Below, piece by piece: positions 56,748 to 64,000 of a stretch of 64,000 bases of DNA. The DNA comes from Metarhizium brunneum (taxonomy: Eukaryota > Ascomycota > Sordariomycetes > Hypocreales > Clavicipitaceae), in NCBI RefSeq assembly GCF_013426205.1, contig NC_089424.1:2852001-2916000 (forward strand), written 5' to 3'. The translations under genes and the position numbers were made by a program. The notes beneath the pieces are model-generated. The model was given only the letters and a program-made list of their open reading frames with translations. It did no database searches and was not told the DNA's origin. Within the stretch, counting starts at the first letter, position 1. Each line of letters starts with the position of its first letter.

Positions 56748-57135
56748 ACAACCCACGGGCCGGTCGCCGTCGAGGAGGAATAGTCCAACTGACCCGGGAA
56801 TATACACAGCGCCAAGGGGATATGGATGGCGACAGCAATGCTTTGACACCACGGAAAAGAAAAGCAGAGTAGCTTGTAGATGAGAATACCCAATACGATT
56901 ATAATCAGTGCCCTGTTTGATGGTTGACTTTGGAAAAAAGAGCAATATATTGTCTATATAAGCTGATGCATTATTGTAGCGTCATTATCGTAGAATCCGC
57001 ATGATAGCCAAATAGCCAAGTCCCGCATGCATCTAATTCCCGTGCCTCCGTAATCCGCAAACCCCCCCATTCACGTTGTAGGCCCTTCCAAAGGCCACAA
57101 AGCCAGTCCATGCAAAAACAAGGCATCCGTGCTCC
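56748..57135. other. convergent terminator region
   Basis: This 388-base gap between two converging 3' ends is AT-rich near 56880-56980 and holds nothing else that I can identify. Confidence 0.5.
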
Positions 57136-60100
57136 TCAGCGCGCATTAAACAAGAATTTAAGCTCACTAACGCCCAGCCGACCAATCTTCATGCTCTCCG
57201 TCTCGTCGAGCGCCGCCTCCACAATCTCCTTCTTCTTGTTCTGGAGCGCCACGATGCGGTCTTCTACCGTCTCCTGCGTCAGGATCCGATACACCTCTAC
57301 TTCCTTCTGCTGTCCTATGCGGTAGGTCCGGTCGATGGCCTGCATTTCAATGTACGGGTTCCAAAAGGGATCCATGATGATGACGCGACTCGCGGCCGTG
57401 AGGTTTAGGCCTGCGTTGCCAGCGCGGAGGGACACGAGCATGACGTTGCACTCGGACCGGTCTCTAAAGTCCTTGGCTGCGTTGCTGCGTTCGTCCCCGG
57501 TCATGCTGCCGTCGTACCGAACGGGCTTGTCTGGGAATTGCTCGTGCCACATGGCTACTTCTAGGAGATCTAGAAGCAGCGTCCACTGGGAAAAGATGAT
57601 GGTCTTTTCGCCGGTTTCTCGGATTTCCCTGAGCAGCTTCATGCATTCCGTGACTTTGGCTGCTGGCATCCACGTCTTGCGTAGGTATGCCATATATCGC
57701 TTATATGCTTGGTGGTTCTTGGCTGCCTCTAGACGAAGGCTCTTGAGCATGGATGGCTTCACGTCTGCCTTCTTCTCCTTGGCTTTGCCCTTCCCTTTGT
57801 CTTTTTTCTTAGTCTTCTTGGTCCGTTTACGCGCCTTCGTGTCACGGGCGGAGCCCTCCTTTGTCAGGTGTTTGATGTCGGCAAGCTCGTCGTCGTCGTC
57901 GTCATAGACAATAAATCCTTTTAGATTCCCTTTGCTGTCAAGTTCATCCGACGAATTCCCCTGTTCTGAACCGTCTTCCTCGTCCTCGCCAGAGTCATCG
58001 TACCCTGGTTCGATTTTCGTCGACGATTCCAGAGCGTCCGGCATATGGATTTTCTTGAATAAATCATAGGTGAAGCATTTTCTTGGCTCGAACACACCTC
58101 GACAGACAGGGCACTTAGCCTTGTCACTCTCGTTGCCTTCATGGAGGTTCTGCGAGATGGCATTGTCTACGATGCGAGACAGACAATCGTTGCAACTGTC
58201 ATGGCCGCAGGGTATGAAAAATGATGGCGATTGTACTGCATCATAACATATCGGGCATTCAAACGCTTCGACACCCTTGATTCTCTCTACAATGGATGCA
58301 TCCAGCTGCTTGACAAGTTCCTCCACATCAGCACTGCTGACGGGATTGACTGCATCGTCGACGTCCAAATTGAGATGAGGATGACAGCATGCTTGCCGAA
58401 GTCGAAGAAGCAACACGAGGATGTTGGAATAATTCTTTCCAACACTCCCCTCTCGAAGGTACTTGCTGAAAACCACTTGGGCCTTCTCCTCCAGTTGTTT
58501 GTAAAAGTCTCGCTCGTCCGCGGATAGCTCCGCATATACAGCATGCTCCCTCTTCATAGGAAGTTGCAAGATTGGCTTGCCGTCTAGCTTGGAGTCCTTC
58601 TTTCGGCGAAGCATTATTGCTTTGAGCAGTGCTCGAAGCTTGTTCATGGCAATGCTCTTAGGGTCGCCTCTCTGGCCGAATAAGGTTCCAAATGTCTGCC
58701 CGGATGTTAGCTCAGATAGTCCCAAACCCACACGGCAATCTGATTGCTTACCTGGCGGAAGCTCTCCCAGGTATTATACGGCTTTATACGCAGGAATTTC
58801 AAGAGGGAATAAAGCTCGAGAATGCCATTCATCATCGGGGTGCCAGTCAAACACCACCTATAAGTCGCTCTTAAGCTATGACAAGCCTTTGCTGTTTGGG
58901 TATTCCTGTTTTTGATACATTGCGCTTCGTCCAGGATGACGCGATGGAAGACTGCTTTCTCCGGGTGTAGCAGCGGAAACTTGGCCATACAAGATTTATC
59001 ATTAAAGTCAATATTCCTGTCTTTGTTTTCTTCAATGAATTTCTCGCGGCGCTTCAGTTCCTGTGCCAAAGTGCCATAGGTGGTAAGCACAACGTCATAC
59101 TTTAGGAGCTCATCAGTCGTCGCTTTTTTGCCGTGATACACAAACACCGAAAATCTATGCGCAAGCTTGGTCTTCTTTTGCAATTCCTCTTCCCATTGTC
59201 GAATCAACGAAAGAGGGCCAATAATTAAGTTTGTCTACACTGTATGTAAGTGAGGTGTCTTGAGATAATGGTGAGATTATACGTAACTCACCTTTGGACG
59301 AGAACTGGACTTGTTGGAAAGCATGAGCGATAGCGTGGAAATTGTCTTGCCTAGTCCCATGTCGTCGGCCAAGATACCACCCTTATTGGTGCCTTCTTCC
59401 ATTTGTTTCATCCAGGTAAGAGCGACTTCTTGGTGGCGGTAGAGGGCAAACTTAAGCCCAGGCGGACCAACCCCGCGATTATGCTCTGGAATATCTATGT
59501 CGGGGCGAATATTCGCCAATAAGTCATCCAACTCCTTTCCCGTCACAGGCGAGTCATTAGCATCGCCTAGGAGTACATTTGTCAGACGACTAGGCAGTGG
59601 ATTACCAAATGTATCAAGCCCGTTTGCGAAATCAAACGTGCTGGTTTGTTCGATGATGTTTGCAATACTAGAGCCATTCTTTCCCGGGAGCCATGAAACC
59701 CCATTGAATGGAATAACTCTCGATGATGAGAGAGGCTGGAAGGCATTCCTAATAGCCTGATTCGAAAGCTGGTGTCTCATGGTAGAATATGGGGAATTTA
59801 ACTGAGCATTGAACCCTGAGGGGCTCTGGCGATTTCCACTAGGTGAGTTTATGCCCGCAACTTGGAATCCATTACTAGGTAACGAGGCCGGGATTGGAAC
59901 AGGAGATCTATCCCATGGGCTTGGATTGTCCCAGCTCAGATCATACGGCCCTGCCGTTGAGGCTCCCTTTATAGTTGCGGGTGGCATTGGTGTTTGAGTA
60001 CTAGATGCCGGCAAAGACTGCCAGTTCCATCCTGTTGGTCCTCTTGTGTTGGCTCGCTCCGTGGCCATGATCCTCGAAAAAGCGTCCATCTCGTCGGAAG

Positions 60101-61372
60101 CCATGTCCGAGGACGTCGACGGTACCACGGGGGATTGACTAGCAAGTTGCATCGCCATTTTCCTATCTCGGTTCTCCCGTTCTTGCCGCTGCTGCTGTCG
60201 GATTTGTTCGGCGACCATGGTGGAATCGAAGTCGACATCGTCACTGTTGTTGTTAGCATGTGAGCAAGTAATTGCATGGCGGCAAGCGCAGGCATACCCA
60301 GTGAGATCAATGATATCAATAGGTTCGGTGTCGTTATACTCCATGGCTTGCCTCGAAGGGGTGGAGGAATGTTTGACTCCGGGAATAGGAGTCGTGCGTC
60401 TAGACTTATTCTGCCCATCGACTGTCAAGCCATCGGCTGCTCGAAGATCCCTTTTTCTACTTGGTAAAGATGTTGAAGATGGGCTATCCCAGATGTCGTG
60501 ATAACTGGAGGAAGAGTCCATCCTGATCGAGCGCCCGCCTGTCGCGACTGGGGTCATGGGTTGAGGGCACGAAAGTTCTGTATGCTCATCGGTTAGGGAT
60601 GCGGAAAGATGCTTGTATAAAAGATGCAGGAGATGCTGCTACTATCTCATCTCGTAGCAACGTTTGACTCTGCTCCGCGTGACGATCAGTGTGCGTTGTG
60701 CAAGGACACATTCACTGCCGCCGTTCTCGGACACTTGCCTGATCATGCAGCTGGCACGATACAGTCCATACCAGCTGGCAAGATTAGATATCGAAATGCA
60801 GTGGGGTGTAGGAGATGCAAATTTGAGTCTTGTGATCCGGAAATGGGGTACAAACAGTTCGTCTGGTGGCCCGGTGAAACATGACAGGCATTTCACACCG
60901 GTCGACTGTGTAGAACGTGAATAACTTCACGAGCTTTGGTTGTAGAGACGGCTTTGCTAGAGCATAGAAACATGGAAAAAACAAACAACGCACTCACTGT
61001 TTGATGAGTCGGATGGAGATTGCGCTTGTGATGCAGAGCGAACAACATCTAAAAGAAAGAGGGTTAGGCCGTAATGAGAGTGATGTCACAAGGTTTCAAG
61101 TTCTGCTGCTGGCATCAAGCAACGCACATGATACAGATCATGAACGAACAAGACTCACCAGTTTTTTCGTCGGTGTGTGCTTGTGCCTGTGCCTCTCGCC
61201 TCAGCTTCTTGATGCGGCCCTTCAGGCGTTCAATATTCCGAAGGACTATGTTCCGCTCCTCCTCGACACCGTCCCATGTTTGGCCTTCCAGAGAGCTGAG
61301 TAAGACCTGTTGCACGGTCAACTCCTCTATTGCATCCTCGACTCGACGGTTCATGGTTGATGGATTTGCCAT
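57136..61372 (-). CDS. SNF2-family translocase with RING finger, Uls1/Rrp2-like (putative SUMO-targeted ubiquitin ligase)
   Basis: Five minus-strand exons, 61372-61159, 61048-60998, 60577-59292, 59234-58752 and 58695-57136, give 1197 residues, all phases closing. The N-terminal two exons (MANPSTMNRRVEDAIEE, a coiled coil RNIERLKGRIKKLRREAQ) depend on a 420-nt intron, long for this window; translation could instead begin at the ATG at 60557. Seen: a SUMO-interacting motif IDIIDLT; GGILADDMGLGKTISTLSLM (Walker A); VILDEAQCIKN (DEAQ box); GTPMMNGILELYSLL; a C3HC4 RING (CPICYDAVQSPSFFIPCGHD... to CPVCR) set between the helicase lobes; an acidic and Lys-rich linker; IIFSQWTLLLDLLE and DRTYRIGQQKEVEVYRI (helicase C lobe). 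By family it uses ATP to move along DNA and adds ubiquitin to SUMO-modified proteins in genome maintenance. Rad16 or Rad5 are less likely given the SIM and layout. Confidence 0.88.
60624..60884 (+). other. open frame with Cys/His pairs antisense to a long intron
   Basis: This 86-codon plus-strand frame starts at an ATG and encodes DQCALCKDTFTAAVLGHLPD followed by an H and, later, VGCRRCKFESC. It lies entirely within the proposed 420-nt intron of the minus-strand SNF2-RING gene. The CxxC pairs suggest a small zinc-binding protein, but no family fits and it may be chance. It is listed as a candidate only. Confidence 0.25.
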
Positions 61373-64000
61373 ATCCACCCCTCAGAGTCCTGCAAACAAG
61401 GCAACCAAGACGCAGGCATCCGTGCACTTCAGACAATGAGGCGAGCTGTGGAACCTAGCACCGCCCCGACACGTCACGGAAACAGCTGGATTTGTAGACG
61501 GCTCGCTGTACCAGAGAAACGAACGCACTGCGGAGCGCACGATTTGTTGAAGCAGCTGGCTGGCCAAACACCTCAAATGCGTTGCTCTCACAAGTGATGA
61601 CAACGAAACAAGTTTAATTGACCCGAGTCCTTATCGATTGGTGGCGCGCGGGATTAGCCTCGTGTGACGCGTCTAGAACGCGACTACCATTGGCAGCATG
61701 TCCAAGAAATGTGGGTCCCGTGCCTTGCAGGCTACGACTACAGAGTACAGCCAGCGACTTCACTCGCTTGTGAACTTGCAAAGTGTAAAATGGACAATAA
61801 TATTTGTATTTGTACACCTTCTATTAACTAATGGAAGCCTTTGTGTTCTATTGTTCTAGTGCCTTCCAAGTATACCCCATGTACTGCTGCTTCAAGCACC
61901 ATGCAATCTGAATTTGAACTGACCTCTGGATGACGAGCAACTACCGATCCAAAGGACGAAATAGTCATCGTAACGTGAGATATTTGCCCAATACTTACTA
62001 GTAGTATTCTCTTCGTTCCCACCACGCAAACTCATGACACTGATAAAATTTAAGCATCAGGACAGAGCAGCGCCCCACTCTGCTTAGTCAATAGTAACAT
62101 CTGTCCCCAGAAAACAAACTTGGTAGCTAACCCTTATCATGATTTAGTCCGACGTTGAAGTTTCGTTTACCCCTCGTCGCGTCATTTTCCGTAGAGCTGG
62201 GTTTGCACGAGGCTAGGTTTAAACAGCTCTTAAAATGTCCACAAGTCATTGGAAGAAATTGGGAACTCTAGTCAGCATTGTAGCAAGGTTTTATATGGAG
62301 CGAACATGTCGGTTATTTCTTTCACCTCATCGCTCAAAGACTAGATGCTATAGCGAGATACGAATGCTTCCTTTGTGTTTGCCGTCAATGCTCAACCCTG
62401 CGTCATCCATCATCCGGGCTAAGGTGTCTTGCTACCAGGACGTCTCGTGATACACCAGTCGACAATAAGCCCGCGAGAATGTAGGCTCTGCGGGAATCTC
62501 CACCAGTATGCATGTGCCCTCTTATTAGCAAGAAGTCAGCTTTGCAAGCTACAAGCTGTAGCATAATATATTTGTTTCTTAACAAGCATCATGAATCATC
62601 ATTGTATAATAGAGCGCAATAGCCTGGTACCTGGTCTACTCAATATTTTTGCATCTCACTGTAGTTTAACAGTTCAGCTTGTCGGATAATCGAGCCCGCC
62701 CCACATATTTTAGGTGTTGGCTCACGATTATTACGTCTGGTCCATCAACGAGTCGAGCCCGCGAGCCGAAAGGGCCAGGCGACCCTAAACTCAAGTTAGC
62801 GTATCCGAGCCGCACTTTCGCCAAAAAGTCATTAATGGAGCGCTATCCAATACGAGGCACTAAAATATGACAGCTAGAGACGCCCAGGAAATGATGTGCA
62901 CGCCGGCAAGCCGTCCGGCGCCTGGGTCCTTGACAATCCGGATCGCGGGGCATTTTGCTCAATCCTTGCTGTTGAGAACGGAGATACCCCGTACCAGGTT
63001 AGCCAAGTCATGCCGATGACACGGTGCCATGGACGGTGCCGGGGTTAGGGAGGCTCCTTGCCACTTTGCCTCGGAATAGCGAAATTACGTACATACATGG
63101 CAAACTGGTGCAGTGGGCGGGTGGACAGTTGAATGCAGCCACAATGCAAGTACGGCCACTTTTGAACATGCCATGATATGTCTGACGGGTGGAAGAGCGA
63201 AGGCGGGAGAGACGGCGGGACAGAGAGGCATGGACAGGGCCCAGGCGCACCGCCGCACCATGCATTGGGAGCCCGGGCGGATAAGAGCAGAAATTAGGCA
63301 AAACCAAATATCGAGTCTGGTAGACATGAGGGGGAAGAAGTTGAACGGACCATGACTAGAGCATACAATCGAAGCTGGGCAGCCGAGAGTGATGGCATCT
63401 TGGAAAAGACGTCAAGCGAGGTCTCGCTGCTAGCGCGCCCCTCTTGATCTCTGTAGTCAGGGGCAAGGACGTGGAACCGCTCCGGAGTTCAGACGACAGC
63501 TGACTCGACTTCTTGGCTTCCCCCGCGATCTTCCCACCTCTAGAGAGTCTAGGCCCACTGGCAAGTCTCCGCGCGGGGGAGTCGTGCGGGTAGTTGGCCC
63601 CGATCAAGCTTTCATTTGAACAAAAAATTTTCCTTCGCTTGAGCTCTTGACGAACGATTTACGGAGTATTTCTCACATCCGCTTGACGGCTGTGACTTGC
63701 GAGCCCAGGGACGCGTCTGGCCGTTTGCGGGTGGCAAGGATCGCCCTGCCGCTTGATGCAGGAACAAGCAATCGATATGGCGTCGTCGGCACCTACGGAA
63801 AACAGCCAAGCGATATCGATGCACTAAAAGACCTTCGATAGTTCCTGACTTAAGGCTGACACCATCAGTCACAGTCAGGGGCCAAATGTGGCAAAGGCCG
63901 CGGAAGACAGGCACCGTCACCTCGTCAGTACAATTGATGTAAGCCTCCGGAAGACACGCCGATCCTTCAATGTTGGTCTTTGGCCTGCATGGCCCTGACA
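61373..64000. other. right-end 2.6 kb without a supported gene
   Basis: The left part must hold the promoter of the SNF2-RING gene. Beyond it there are only short frames without motifs. The motif TCGAGCCCGC occurs twice, 63 bases apart (62690, 62753), next to partly inverted copies of ATAATCG, which may be a small decayed repeat. One TACGGAGTA is at 63660-63668. The right edge may contain the promoter of a gene outside the window. Confidence 0.45.

Overview
The window reads as nuclear DNA of a filamentous ascomycete (Pezizomycotina, most likely Sordariomycetes). It is gene-dense with short introns (mostly 50-120 nt) that carry CTAAC or CTGAC branch sites. It encodes fungal-type proteins: a Zn(II)2Cys6 regulator, a GPI-anchored yapsin-like protease, a ferric reductase and a duplicated 785-residue phosphofructokinase. 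A genus cannot be fixed from the sequence alone. No rRNA, tRNA, CRISPR array, prophage or intact transposon was found. I support 19 protein genes, one of them cut by the left edge. Intron-exon models were built by hand from splice consensus, and in every multi-exon model the reading phase closes across all junctions.

Layout. 1-631: 3' end of a GPI-anchored wall protein with a Cys-rich tandem repeat. 2.1-8.4 kb: an ankyrin-PH-ORD oxysterol-binding protein, then a peroxisomal acyl-CoA thioesterase. 9.9-20.9 kb: a GPI-anchored aspartic protease, an RBM5-like splicing factor, the large subunit of molybdopterin synthase, an unrecognised five-exon gene and a ferric reductase. 23.6-33.5 kb: exosome subunit Rrp43, Rab escort protein Mrs6, meiotic cohesin Rec8, an ACC-synthase-like aminotransferase and SAICAR synthase (ADE1). 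36.3-43.4 kb: a Zn2Cys6 regulator and importin beta (KAP95). 47-61.4 kb: a charged protein with a fungal C-terminal domain, phosphofructokinase, Mediator subunit 17 and a Uls1/Rrp2-like SNF2-RING protein. The last 2.6 kb and several 1-3.5 kb gaps hold no gene I can support.

Most genes are single-copy housekeeping genes with no shared pathway. There is no secondary-metabolite or other functional cluster, so neighbouring genes mainly appear to share intergenic promoters or terminators.

The most interesting signals are these. (a) A GC-AG intron at the end of the thioesterase gene decides whether the protein ends in the peroxisomal signal SKL. (b) The 9-mer TACTCCGTA (or its complement TACGGAGTA) recurs at least 14 times, always outside the coding exons called here and sometimes as overlapping 7-bp-period tandems. 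(c) The last intron of the aspartic protease decides whether a GPI signal is made. (d) Phosphofructokinase has an in-frame, hydrophobic upstream extension. (e) One five-exon gene belongs to no family I recognise.
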